DNA from: Sisyra terminalis
Lineage: Eukaryota; Arthropoda; Insecta; Neuroptera; Sisyridae
NCBI GenBank assembly: GCA_958496175.1
Contig: OY292274.1
Span: forward strand, 1,302,001-1,366,000
Direction: 5' to 3'
DNA length: 64,000 nucleotides
Made by a program: the position numbers and the translations under genes. Below are positions 24,804 through 36,330 of this stretch, piece by piece (positions within the stretch are counted from its first letter, which is position 1; each line of letters starts with the position of its first letter). The notes beneath the pieces were generated by a model. That model did no database searches. It was not told the DNA's origin and worked only from the letters and a program-made list of their open reading frames with translations.

Positions 24804-25489
24804 GGTGGGGGTAGGGTTTTTGCTTTCAAAAAATCGATTTTTTTTTCTCTTATCTAATTGTTTAACATAAAAGCAATATTCTTAAAGTTATTGTCTTATT
24901 AATCTCCCGGTCTTTAACGCTCCAACTCTAACAAACTTTAGACTTTAGTTTTTCTCAAAACTACTTTTTCAAAGTCCGTGTTCACTGTCATTTCAAAACT
25001 ACTTGACCGATTCATTTCAAACTTTATACACATTTTTGACATATAAAATACCGCCCCCAACGTTTAGTAAAAATTTTTTTTTTTACATTAAGGGTGTTTT
25101 CCACCCCCATGGTGGAATTTTTATTGGAAAATAACAGTTTACACTTTAAATGGCCGCCACAAATTTTAAATGAAAAAAAAAAAATTATCAGAGAACGTTG
25201 GCGAAGATTTGATCATAATTTGACTAATTTTTCTTGGTTTTTTTATTTTCTAAATAATTTCCAGCCGAATTATGGTGAACAACACAAATTGTTTTTTTCT
25301 CAAGACGTTCTGGGGGAAGCTCTGTTACCGGCTTATGCTTCAATACTTCTGCATGAAAAAATTACCCTATATTGTCGAAAGTATGCTCAATAATGTACAA
25401 AAGGTCTGAATAAAATTACTCAATCCATATTTAAGAAAAAAATTCGCAAAAAAAGTATTTTTTTTACCTTGAAACCCTACCCCCCCCCC
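24804..25489. mobile_element. TTAA-flanked element 1
   Basis: TTAA occurs at 24800-24803 and 25490-25493. Inside, the ends GGTGGGGGTAGGGTTT and AAACCCTACCCCCCCCC are inverted repeats. TTAA target sites are typical of piggyBac-type elements, but I see no transposase. The 99-codon frame at 25094 has no recognised motif. A second TTAA-flanked element with different ends lies at 52438-53145. Confidence 0.7.
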
Positions 25490-25878
25490 TTAAATTTAGT
25501 CATTAGTTGTCAAAGAGTTGATAATTTTTTTGTGTTTTAAAGGAGTTTATTTAGAGTCCTGTTTTTTTCGTTTGTTCGAATCAATGTTGAGTTTAAATAT
25601 TGCTTTTATCCTCATGCAATAATGAAAAGCTACGATTACAAAGTCAACAGTGTCATATCAGGACTGTTAGAGTGATTTAGCGAAAAGACTAATCTTGCAT
25701 AGAAAAATACGTATTACATATTTACTCTAAACAGAGGAAAGTGTGAGTGATGGAAGAAACAATGCGTTAAAACGGGATGAAATAATTGAACGATGATAAT
25801 GATGATTGGACACAATGTTTGTAGTGTGGGTAAATGTAGGCCATGGGGGCCGATGTGGCGACGACGACAACGACGATA

Positions 25879-25922
25879 GCAGCGGTGGCGGCGGCGGCGG
25901 CGGCACTAGCGGTGGCGGCAAA
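25879..25922. repeat. GGC/GGT trinucleotide-rich run
   Basis: This is an imperfect run of GCG and GTG trinucleotides in the presumed Hr4 promoter. It is short, G-rich on the plus strand and unlike the AT-rich surroundings. The minus-strand frame across it gives a proline string, which is a by-product of the repeat rather than a protein. Confidence 0.7.
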
Positions 25923-26346
25923 AGCGACGGCAACGATTCATAGGAGAGAACCTAAACTGGTGGAGCCGATATGCCACTCGCCAGTTAGTGTCCTACTTTA
26001 CACCTGACACAAGCCAGCGAAGGAAAGCGAGAGCCTCGCAAGGATTCGCGATTTTGCGTTTTGTTTGTTAAAGCGCGACTGCGTTTTTGAACAATAACAC
26101 AAATATAAGCACGTGGTTTTTCAAAGCAAAAAAAAAAGGTTTACAGTTAGTTGGGAAAATTGGAACGATGATCCATAGAAGAGGGCCGAAGAAGAAGAGT
26201 CGCTTGATTTGAGTGACGAGTGGCCGTAGTGAGAGTGGATAGATAGAAGATAGTGGTGGTAGCGGTAGAGAGGTTTTGGGCCTTTGACTCGTGAGTACCC
26301 TAAACGAAAGTGTATTGTGGCCGTAACGTGATCACTAACGGGACAT

Positions 26347-26541
26347 TTGGCTAGTGTGCTTTGCCCGTTCGCTCTTGAGAGCGAAAGTGAAATCACACGT
26401 TCTTTGGATTTGTGGCCGATGCAAGCAATTCTTCGGGGACCGTCTTCGTTGCGTTTCCGCATCTCTACGCCGTCACCAGGTAGTCGCTGTGATTTAAAGA
26501 CCGTACAAGTGACCGCGAAAAAATCGCTTTTCCACCCGTAA
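26347..26541 (+). other. Upstream open reading frame (64 codons) in the Hr4 leader
   Basis: An ATG at 26347 opens 64 codons ending at 26541 in the presumed 5' leader of Hr4, in a region of higher GC. The predicted peptide resembles nothing I know. If the transcript begins upstream of 26347, ribosomes would meet this frame before the Hr4 ATG at 26872, so it could dampen translation. That role is inference, and the frame may be chance. Confidence 0.35.
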
Positions 26542-26549
26542 CCAACGCT

Positions 26550-26675
26550 ATGGACATGGACAGCACAGTGTCAATTTTGGTTCGATCCGAAACGATTTTG
26601 GTTTTCGTGAAAATTGTCGACTATATTGTGGAGCGATCGTACTCAAATTTGGTTCAATTTGACTATCATTGTTGA
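26550..26675 (+). other. Second upstream open reading frame (41 codons) in the Hr4 leader
   Basis: An ATG at 26550, nine bases after the previous upstream frame ends, opens a 41-codon frame that stops with TGA at 26673-26675. It begins MDMDSTVSILV. It does not overlap the Hr4 start. With the preceding frame it makes two consecutive upstream frames in the presumed leader. There is no evidence for translation. Confidence 0.35.
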
Positions 26676-26871
26676 AAAGTTTTGCCAGTTGTTGACGTGA
26701 AAATTTCTCACCCCGTGAACGTGAATCTTGGTTCTAGATCTATGCAATTTAACATAGAAATACACCTTTGAAAATCGTGCATTAGTGTCTGACTTTTAAG
26801 CAAGGAAAATTTGAAAAAAAAAAAAAAACATTTTTTTTCTCCACACTCATATCTCATAGAAAACCGTATCT

Positions 26872-26920
26872 ATGTCCGATGGATCTAAAAAATATTCAGC
26901 AGATATGACATCATCGTTAG
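26872..26920 (+). CDS. Hr4: Hr4 coding exon 1 (start codon, 16 codons plus 1 nt)
   Basis: This short exon encodes MSDGSKKYSADMTSSL and one further base. The ATG at 26872 is preceded in frame by a TAG at 26857-26859, so it is the first methionine of this frame. The exon ends at a strong donor (GTATGT at 26921). Its phase-1 end joins exon 2 at 47276 to read ...SSL-G-I-M-TLTR..., preserving the frame into the conserved N-terminus of Hr4. It sits at the downstream edge of the only GC-richer, promoter-like block for 15 kb. No cDNA is available, so the exon is an inference from start context, donor and phase match. An alternative is that translation begins at the ATG at 47281 in exon 2 and this exon is non-coding. 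Confidence 0.72.
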
Positions 26921-28785
26921 GTATGTAGAAATGAAAAAAAAAAATCAAAAAAAATCATATTTCCATGTAAAACGATATTGTAGCATCAACCACTTGTTGA
27001 TAATACGATGTGTAAAACCCTTGGTAATCCATAGCGCGTTCATTGTTGTTCAACTATTCGAAACTGAAAAATGTAAATTTTTTTCTAAACCACTTTCTAA
27101 TTGACTCTCACTCTCATCTTTCTCTTCCTCTTTTATGGTTGATAGATAAAAAGTGTGCAGAGAGAAAAAATGCAAGAGACAAGCGAATGAAAATGAAAGC
27201 AAATGAGGAAGTTATATAGCATTTCTTTTGAAATTCCCTTTCTCTAGCACTAACAATGTTAACGTAATGTTATCGTACATTTTTGAAAATTAAAAATATT
27301 TCTTGGTGATTGTATTTTTTTTTTTTTTGTTTGGCTTTTTGTTCTTTTCGCTTATGTTGAGGAAAGGTCATCAACCGCGCAAAGTGAAAAGAATTGTTGG
27401 GCAATCATAGCGAAACGAATTGTGTTGGGGGGGACAGATGAGGGGGGCCGATTTTCAATGATTTTCGGGTCGACAAGAACACATAGAAGGCCAAATAGTA
27501 AAATTGAGTTGAGCCTACGTACAAAGACCTAAGACTTGGAATTATTCTTAATGTTCAACGATTTTAAGCGAAATTGAACATATTGAATATAATTTAAACA
27601 AAAAAAATATTACAATAATTTCACTGTCTTATGATTCCCTTAAAAGTAGAGAAAAGTTACAGAAAGATTCCAGCAAGGTTTTCTTTGCGTAGAGAAAGCT
27701 TTAAGCTTTTGAAAGTTGTATGTGTAACGATTGCATTGACGACGTAATAGTAGCTAGAAAGTATAAAGATTACGTAATATAAATTGGTATTATGAAAGTT
27801 AAGTTTTTTGAAAGAATTTAAGTGGAAACTAAAAAATTTTATAGAAAAATTTCCGTCAGTTAAGTAAATAATAAAATTTGATTTCCTAAATTAGACGCAC
27901 TTTTCTGCATAAATATTTCTAACCGTTGGTTTTTGCTTTATAATTTTGACAGTTACAAAATTAACTTTTCCATAAATGATTCGGGTATAAGTTACATTTC
28001 ACAATAGAAACGGGGTCTCTTACAATATTGAATTGGTAGAAATCTTTCTTAAACTTTTCTACAAATATAGCTTAACCATTCGTAATCACACAAGTATGCT
28101 CCGCGGAAAAGTGACTATAGCAAATAAAGTGTTTACCATAAAACGCAAATAAATCTTATATTGACCTTCCACCTTAACATTATAGCGGCTAAATTAAAAA
28201 TTACCTAAATAATTAACAACAAAACTTTTGTAAAAATTTCATTAATACAATCATCAATACATTGTTAAATTATTTATTTAACAAATATCATATAAATTTT
28301 GAGGTTTATATTCAAAGAACTAATTAAAACACATGGTCAAACTTAGTAACTCAATTAAACTAAATTAAAATTATCAATACACAAGTAGTTGAAAGCTATT
28401 AAAAGCTTGCATTTCATCAAATCAAGGAAGAGACTATACTTTTAGTGATCGACACATTCCCCTTTGTACTATGCAAGCACGAAAATGAAATTTATAATTA
28501 GCAACCTTTAAAAGTAGAACTTTCCTCTGAAAGCTTTAAATTCTATTGCATGATAGGTAATAGAATTAAAATTTTCTATAAATTTTTTTCTGTACTAATT
28601 TCTTCAATTGTTTTTTTTCTAACGCAAAATTTCAAAAAAGAGTTCATTGCTAAATCCTTTTTTTTTAAATCAGAATTAAAATATCTAGTCCAATTAAAGT
28701 CAAAGTGGTGTAAGTTATAATTTTGAATTTTCCGTTTTTATTAGCTGAAAAGATTTTTTCGGTAGTTAAGTTTATTGGAAAAGTG

Positions 28786-29383
28786 AAAGCTTCGGTATAA
28801 GCTTGGATCAGGAACGTCGAAATTCGAGAACTGTTTCGAATGGTTTCGTAATTATTCCTGTACGTATTGTTTACTCGAATGAAATTTGTACGTAAACTTT
28901 GACATATGTCAGAAATGAAAAAGCGACGGTTATTTTCAAATATGTATTTATATTGTATTATGTACAATTAAATTTTCTAAATAAAGTTTACTTTGGCTCA
29001 AGTCCACTCCAGCACACCCACAATTTGGCAACGTTGCATTTTCGACTTTGTTTTTAATTTAATTCGGTCCATAATCCAAATTTAGCCACAAAAGAGAGAA
29101 TTATACCATAGTAGAATTGAATTAACAAAAATATCGCGAATCAAATTAAAAACGAAATCGAAAATGCAACGTTGGCAGATTGTGGGTGTGCTAAAATGAA
29201 CTTGAGACAAAAATTTCATTTTACATATTATAATATAAATACATATTTGAAAATAAGCGTCACTTCTTCATTTCTGGCATGTCAAAGTTTACGTACAAAT
29301 TGCATTCGAGTGAATAGTTCGGAATAGTTCTCTTCAGTTCTGAAAATCTCGACGTTCCTGATCCAAGTTTATACCGAAGCTTC
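28786..29383. repeat. Palindrome-within-palindrome repeat (family B), copy 1
   Basis: The outer arms (28786-28985 and about 29212-29383) read AAGCTTCGGTATAAGCTTGG and its reverse complement at the far end. An inner 214-bp inverted-repeat element (28995-29208) with GGCTCAAGTCCAC and CACAATTTGGCAACGTTGCA sits in the centre. Other composite copies are at 45220 and 51432; the inner element also occurs alone at 29603. The 100-codon minus-strand frame is repeat sequence. Confidence 0.88.
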
Positions 29384-29602
29384 ATTACTTAGCCGGTAGA
29401 TAGCTGACTAAAACACCTCGCACGTGGGGTTTTTGGATAAAAGTAACATCTCCGAATCGCAATAATATGACTTAAACCACTTTAAGAGGTTCAAATGTTA
29501 ACAAAACATGATATAATTAACCATAAAAATAACACTAAGAGATATTTTAAATATAGCTTATAGGCTTAGACCCTATGGAGATAAGCATATGGTATCTTTT
29601 TT

Positions 29603-29843
29603 GGCTCATGTGTACTTTAGCACACCCACAATCTGACAATGCTGCATTTTCGATTTTGTTTTTAATTTAATTCGCGGTTAAATCGGTCCATAATGAAAAT
29701 TTAGCCACAAAAGAGAGAATTAACTATATTAGAATTGAATAAACAAAAATATCGCGAATTAAATTACAAACAAAGTCGAAAATGCAACGTTGCCAGATTG
29801 TGGGTATCTAAAGTACTGGGTATAGCTAAAGTACACTTGAGCC
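29603..29843. mobile_element. Inner element of family B standing alone
   Basis: Ends GGCTCATGTGTACTTTAGCA and GTACACTTGAGCC pair, and the arms carry CACCCACAATCTGACAATGC. It shows that the inner MITE moves or exists independently of the outer palindrome. Confidence 0.8.
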
Positions 29844-31624
29844 ATATTTTTTGTACAAAGTAAAACTATCTGGACCACAATCCAACTATACCGAGTAAAA
29901 AATAAATAATCTAGTAAAAATCATTTGGGAAAAGTGTCCAATCAAGTGATTAGGAAGAAACTTTTGGTTTTGAAGCTTTAGGAGATGAGGATTAGGAAAG
30001 GGATATAAAGCGGATTATTTGTTCGATATTTTCAAGTTGTTGGAAGTTAAAATAGAAACGGATCGTTTCTCGTAAAATTAATGCGTAATTATCTGACAAT
30101 TTACTTGTTGTGTCAGTGTATTGGTAAGGAGGGTCAAGAACGCGCAATAACCAAAATACCCTTCTGAAAAATTTCAAAACGTTTTTGTAGTCTTGACATC
30201 TAGAAAAACGTACGAAGAACGAGGTGTAGGTACTCGAAGAGAAGTGATAAAACAACTTTCTCCTTTCAAGTTTATTTGGTTTCATAATAATAGCGATTTT
30301 TCGATCGTCTCATTATTGCTGTTTCGTTGCCCTTTCAAAACCGAAAACGAACGAACTATGAAAAATGATAACTATCTAGTGAAGAGACGAGATTATAGGA
30401 AGATTGATACTTCCTAGTTTGACTAGAGACTTGTTTCATTTCAATAATATCGTAGGAAATATGTTACCTACACTCTTGTACAGATATGGAACTAACGGCA
30501 TTTCAACGCGTGATTCTTCTCTACATAATGTGCATGTATTTTAACAGCAATTCTAGCAATTCTCACTTTTTAACAAAGCTGCTTTCACTTTTGTACTACT
30601 CTCCTTTAATCAAGCATTATTTCCGCAATTAACGTATGTTTTCCTCTTTCTATCTTGTGTTGTTGTTTGTTGTTTTTTTCTCGAATGTGAAAGAGGGAAA
30701 CAATTCCATTTTTTTCCGTTCCTCTCAACAATGTTGGAGAGGTTTTCGAGACGATGCTCGACAACGCGGAGTATTCACTTGAAATTTCAGCATTAAACTT
30801 TTTGTTCAATTGAGATTTGTGTTGCGAGAATTTGTTCAAATATTTCAATGTTTTACAACTCTACTCTATAGTCAATGACAAAATTGTAGTTCCGGCATTT
30901 TGATTAATAACTGGAAAAATGCGTAGGTCTCTCTATGTTTGTGTTGAAAGGATTCGTAGATATTTAAATTTCTATTTACGTATATTTTTTGTAGGACATT
31001 GAAAATGGAAGCCATATGTAAACAATTAAATAATTATCGCTATCGTGTTGATATAAACGAGGAGCACAATATATTTAAGTTATGAAAGATTTTTTTATTT
31101 CCGTGTATCATTGGTAGTTTTGAATAATTATCAACGTTTAGTAATCACTTGATTAACATTGACTGTTGGTTACGATGAGATAAGACAAAGCAAAACAAGT
31201 TGAAATGGGATTAATAATCAAAATTAGGGGAAAAAAAATTTCCTATACTTTACTATAAGATTTTTTTTTTCTGAAGAAATTGCGTAGTATGTTGTAATAG
31301 TTGTAAATTTTTAGATAGGTATAAAAAAAATATCATCACCCAATATCATCGATTTCTTTTTTTAGGGTTATTTAATAACTTCATTGTCCTCTATTGACGG
31401 TCTGTTGACCTGTCAAGATCTTTTTGCACTAGAACGCGAAGTTCAAGAAGTTTTGAAACATTCAAACTTGTAAGTTAACGCAATCGAAAATTAAGACCAT
31501 TTATGCCACTCCTTTGCAAATCAAAACCTATGGGATACTTACGCTTGACCTAGAATCATGAAATTTGGCAAGAAACAAGACCTTGAAGCACAATTTACAT
31601 TTTTTACATGTTGAATACCTATAC

Positions 31625-31893
31625 CAGGGGTCAGCAAAGTGCGGCTTGGCTCCTTGAGTGCGGCTCTGGCACAAATGTCCACGGACCCGTTTTTTTCTTT
31701 TTAATGCTTAATAACAAATAAATCTTTATTAAGTGTGAAATCAAGTTTTATTCAGTGTACCCGTAATTTAATGAAGGTCTAAAATTATAATAAAGGTTTA
31801 CTAAATTAAAAAACAAATTTGGCTCTCAGAATTTTTTTGAATCGTTGTAATGTACATATTTGGCTCTTTGGCCAATAAGTTTGCCGACCAATG
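31625..31893. mobile_element. hAT-type MITE in Hr4 intron 1
   Basis: Starts CAGGGGTCAGCAAAGTGCGG and ends GTTTGCCGACCAATG. Flanking octamers ACCTATAC (31617-31624) and ACGTATAC (31894-31901) differ by one base. It is a typical non-autonomous hAT with no coding frame. Confidence 0.85.
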
Positions 31894-34539
31894 ACGTATA
31901 CCAAATTATCAATTTTTAATTAATTTACATCTTTAAGATCAACACTTTTTCCCGAGTCTTAGTTCTCATAAGTGTACTTGTGGTTCCCTGTCAGACCTCT
32001 TTCCCAGGGTAATATTTATTTTCCTAATTATTATTTTCCTAAATTCACCGACTTTTACAATTAGAGTGTACTTGAAAATGTGTATTTTTCTATTTGCATA
32101 TACGGACAAAATCATGAGCGAATTAATGTGTTAAAATTAACGATAGCTTTTTTATTTAGCTATTGAAATTTTAATAAAAAATTTTGATTTCATGTCAACT
32201 GTTCCATAAATTATAACATTTCATAAACGCCAGGCCGTTGTTAAAATCAATATATTATATTTTCAAATTGAACTAATAATTTATTAAATAAAAATCTATA
32301 TTTAGACAATAATTGCTTATAACATAATTATGGATGAAATATCATTGTCATCTAGGTACTTATTTGTAAAACTACAAAAACAAAACTTACTACGTTTAAT
32401 TGACAAAAAAAAAGGAGTCCATAGAAATATTTACTAACAAACTTTTTAAATTATAGTAAAGTTACTGTGCTGCAAACTAATATAAAAAAGCTTTGTGGAA
32501 AAATGAGCTTTATACATTTTTTTCTGATTGGTTTTATGCTTATGCGAAGTCAATATTGATCTTTGGTTAATTTGGTATAAAACTAATTAAAAATTATAAA
32601 AAAATAAATAATTTCCTTAGAACTTAAATAGTTCATAGAATTCCTTTTTGTAGCGAAGTTTTCCATTTTTCATTATTTCACAGCTGTGTAAATATGAAAT
32701 GGATGTACGGGTAGAAAAATGTTGTGTATTTTTTTTTTCGATTCTTTATAAAGAGTCCTTGTACTTTATGGATCCTTGACATTCAATATATGTACTCGTA
32801 AATCAAATAATTCATTGAAGTCCTTGTTTAAAAGTATAATTAGGTTATGTTCTTTCACTTCTCTTCACTATTTTGGGTTTATATAGATAATAATTGATAA
32901 ATTATTGCTTATCTATTTTTTCAATATGATTAGTCTTATGATTAAATCCTTCATTTGTATATATATATATATGAAACAAAAATATCAAAAACTTTTATAA
33001 AGATAAGTTATAGAAAAAAGTCCTCTACAAAAAATGTCCTATAAAACTTTCTCATAAAATTGATGATTGCGTCAAAAAATTGAAAAAATAGTAAAATTTC
33101 TCTTTAGTTCAACTTTGACCTTGAATAACTTTTGAAGGAATAAATATATCAAAAACTTGTACGACACCTTTTTTGTAGATCGTTCAATTTTCTACAAGAA
33201 TATACCTTGTTCATCAACGTGAGCTATAAAATTCTAAAGTGCAAGAGAATATTGTTCCCATATTATTTAAATGGAAAATCGAAATTTGCGATGCGGCACC
33301 TCTCAATATTAATATTAAGAGCTTAAACTTTCACCGATTTTTTTTTTGTAATTTCCAATAATATTTTCGATATAAATAAAAAAAAATCATCATTTTTTTT
33401 GAATCAGTCTAATATATATATATTACTTAACCCTAATTGATCAAACAGTTGCACATATTCAACTGTCATTCAACATCAACAGTTGTCAGGGTTTAATAAA
33501 GCTACGTTAATAAACAATTAGTGGTTAATTATGAACGATATTCGTTTTTAACGTATCGAGTACAAATTCGCCGCAGGGAATTTCAATCATTCACTATAGC
33601 AATAGGTTCATATAAGTTTATACTTCAATAAAAATTCGTAAATCGAGAAATATTGAGAATTTGTATATTACGAGATTCAACCCAGCACTTACCTATCAAT
33701 TTTGGAGCGACCACCTCAACCTTTTAGTCACCAATACGATAAGACATCATAAGACAAATATACTATACCGTTTTTCAATATTTTGTCAATTTAAATTTAC
33801 GTAGTTGATAAAATTCAAAACTTTCAATATCTTCACATATATCATAATATAAACTTACACTCCTTTCAAAAACAAAAAAAAATCTTATATATAATTATCT
33901 AGTCCTTAAAATGTTCAATAAATACATTTTTAGAGTATCAACAAGTTGGAAAGCTTAATGAATGGAAAAAAATTTAAAACATTTAACAAATAGAAACCTT
34001 GGATTTTAAGTTCGTTTATCTTTTGTGGTTCCAATTTGTACTCCGTAGGTGTTTCCATGTTATGTCATAAATTGGCAAATATTTGTACCAAGGAAATTAT
34101 TAACAAAGAAAAATATGTATTCGTTCTTATATTAGAGAAAAAAAAATCAGTCTTAATAGAATTAATCTTGGAGGATTTCAAATAAATTAAATCACAATAC
34201 AAGCGCTTAACGCAAATCATTCATAGTTATTACTATATTAATTGTAAAAAAGGTAGATTAAAATCATAATAGTTATTACTACTTATAAAAGTTATTAGTT
34301 TTCAAATAATAATTCGCGAATCTGATCTGTCCAATTAACCATTACTAGTAAAATAATCAATATGAATTCAATGCGTGTAAAAGAATGAAAATCGACTGTT
34401 TTTGTTATAATCTTTTGCGTTGTTCTACTCTTAAATATATTTCACTCCAAAAATTGAAATAGTTAATGCCATTTGAATAATTCGACACATATTTTGGGAC
34501 CAGACAACTACGTGAGAATTTAAAATATAGAATTATTCA

Positions 34540-36330
34540 GATTAATATTCTTTCGTTTCAGAATACACATATAAAATAAAATTTCAAATACGAACCTTGG
34601 AAAGTATGTGCTAGATTCAACACAAACTAAATAATTTTTTTGAAAAAAAAACACTGATTGTTTATTTACTTTTAAATAATTTTCATCAACTAGTGGCATA
34701 AAAAGCTTTGACATGTGTTTTTGACGGCATCGAATTACCAAAGGTTGCAAATTAATCAACTCCTGGATTCATAAGACCCTTGGAAAATTTGTACTAGATA
34801 CAGTACAAACTGAATAATATTCTAATAAAAAAATCACTAATTGTTATTTGTTTTTTAAATGATTTTTCACTAATAGAGGCACAAAAAGCTTTTGATTTGT
34901 GTTTTTTCACGGCGTCGAATTACCAAAGGCTGCAGGTTTTTCGTTCCTGAATATTTGTGCCAACACATACAATATAAAGTTTCAAAAAAGAACCTTGGAA
35001 AATCTGTACCAGATACAGTACGAACTGAATAATATTATGAAAAAAATCATTAATTGTTATTTGTTCTTAAAATAGTGGCACAAAAAGCTTTGACATGTTT
35101 TTTCACGGCATCTAATTACTAAAAGTTGCAAATTAACCATTGCAACTCCTGGATGCAAGGAAATATGTACCAAATACAGTACAAACAAATAATATTATAA
35201 TAAAAAAACCATTGATTACTATTTGCTTTTTAAATAATTTTCATCAAATAGTGGCACAAAAAGCTTTGACATGTGTTTTTTCACGGCGTCAAGTTACCAA
35301 AGGTTGCAAATTAACCAACTCCTGGATGCAAGATAATTCTATATATTTTATTCGAAAAATATTACTCGAATACACTTCACAGCCGAAACCTATAATCCGA
35401 CACATACTTTGGGACCAGACAACTACGGGAGAGTTGAAAATTTAGAATTATCCAGATTAATATTCTTGAAGAATATTGCTCTTTGAAGGGTATAGCAAAA
35501 AAAGAGAAACTAATTCATCAAACAACTTCTGATATATTACATATCTTACAATGGCTTAAAGACTTTGGTTCTCTCTATACTATAGCACAGAAAGTATAAA
35601 AATAATTACCAGAATAAGATCGAGACATCATTGTAGCACATACAAATAGCTAAAATTCTACTAATGCCGAAAAGTGGACCACTATGCGTTGAAGTATCAA
35701 ATTAAACCAAAAAAAAATTCTTTCCAGAATATTTGTACACATACATATAAAATTAAAATTTCAATGAACCTTGGAAAATGTGTACCAGATAGAGTACAAA
35801 AATAAATACAATTATAATAAAAAAATTGATTGCTATTTATTTTTTAAATAATTTGCAACAAATAGTGCCACATAAAACTTTCACGTATGTGTTTTTCACG
35901 GCGTCGAATTACCAAAGGTTGCAAATTTTTCGTTCCACACATAATAAATAAAGTTTTAAAAAGAACCTTGGAAAATTTGAACCAAATACGGTACGAACTG
36001 AATAATATTATGAAAAAAAACACTAATTGTTATTTGTTTTTTAAATAATTTTCCTCAAATAGTGGTAATTAAAGCTTTGACATTTGTTTTTTCACGGCGT
36101 CGAATTATCAAAAGTTGCAAATTAACTAACGCCTGGATACAAGATAGTACTGTATATTTTATTCGAAAAATATTACCTGAATACACAATTACCATCAAAA
36201 AATACATCAACACACAATTACTAAGATTAACTCAGGAATCATTTAAAAATATTTTTTTTATAAAAAGAATGTTTGCACCCCTGAGAGTGACTCACTTTTC
36301 AACAGGTAGCAGGTTGGCCAACTAAGAAAA
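34540..36330. repeat. Cluster of diverged ~200-bp repeats in Hr4 intron 1
   Basis: A unit with GAACCTTGGAAA, then GTACAAACTGAATAATATT, GTTATTTGTTTTTTAAAT, and CACGGCGTCGAATTACCAAA followed by GGTTGCAAATTAACCAACTC recurs. Starts are near 34590, 34780, 34990, 35155, 35765 and 35965, in the same orientation. Some copies extend into CTGGATGCAAGATA and TATTTTATTCGAAAAATATTAC. The 101- and 87-codon frames at 35140 and 36062 are two related readings of this unit. The family is unknown to me; a degraded satellite or repeatedly duplicated transposon piece are options. Confidence 0.7.

Larger units (their letters stand above)
25700..26871 (+). promoter_or_regulatory. Hr4: Probable Hr4 promoter and 5' leader
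   Basis: This block is clearly richer in G+C and CpG than its surroundings and directly precedes the first Hr4 coding exon. It holds a run of GCGGTGGCGG-type trinucleotides (about 25879-25922), a palindromic E-box CACGTG at 26110-26115, and an AT motif ATATAAG at 26103-26109. It also has many purine-rich GAGAG/GAAAG stretches typical of insect promoters. The leader probably begins somewhere after about 25980 or 26140, where initiator-like CAGTTAG occurs twice (about 25982 and 26143). The exact start site cannot be read from sequence. Several short upstream frames lie in the presumed leader, described separately. Confidence 0.6.

Noticed and set aside
25727..25933. Proline-rich 68-codon minus-strand frame
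   Set aside because: It is a by-product of the GCG/GTG repeat in the Hr4 promoter region.
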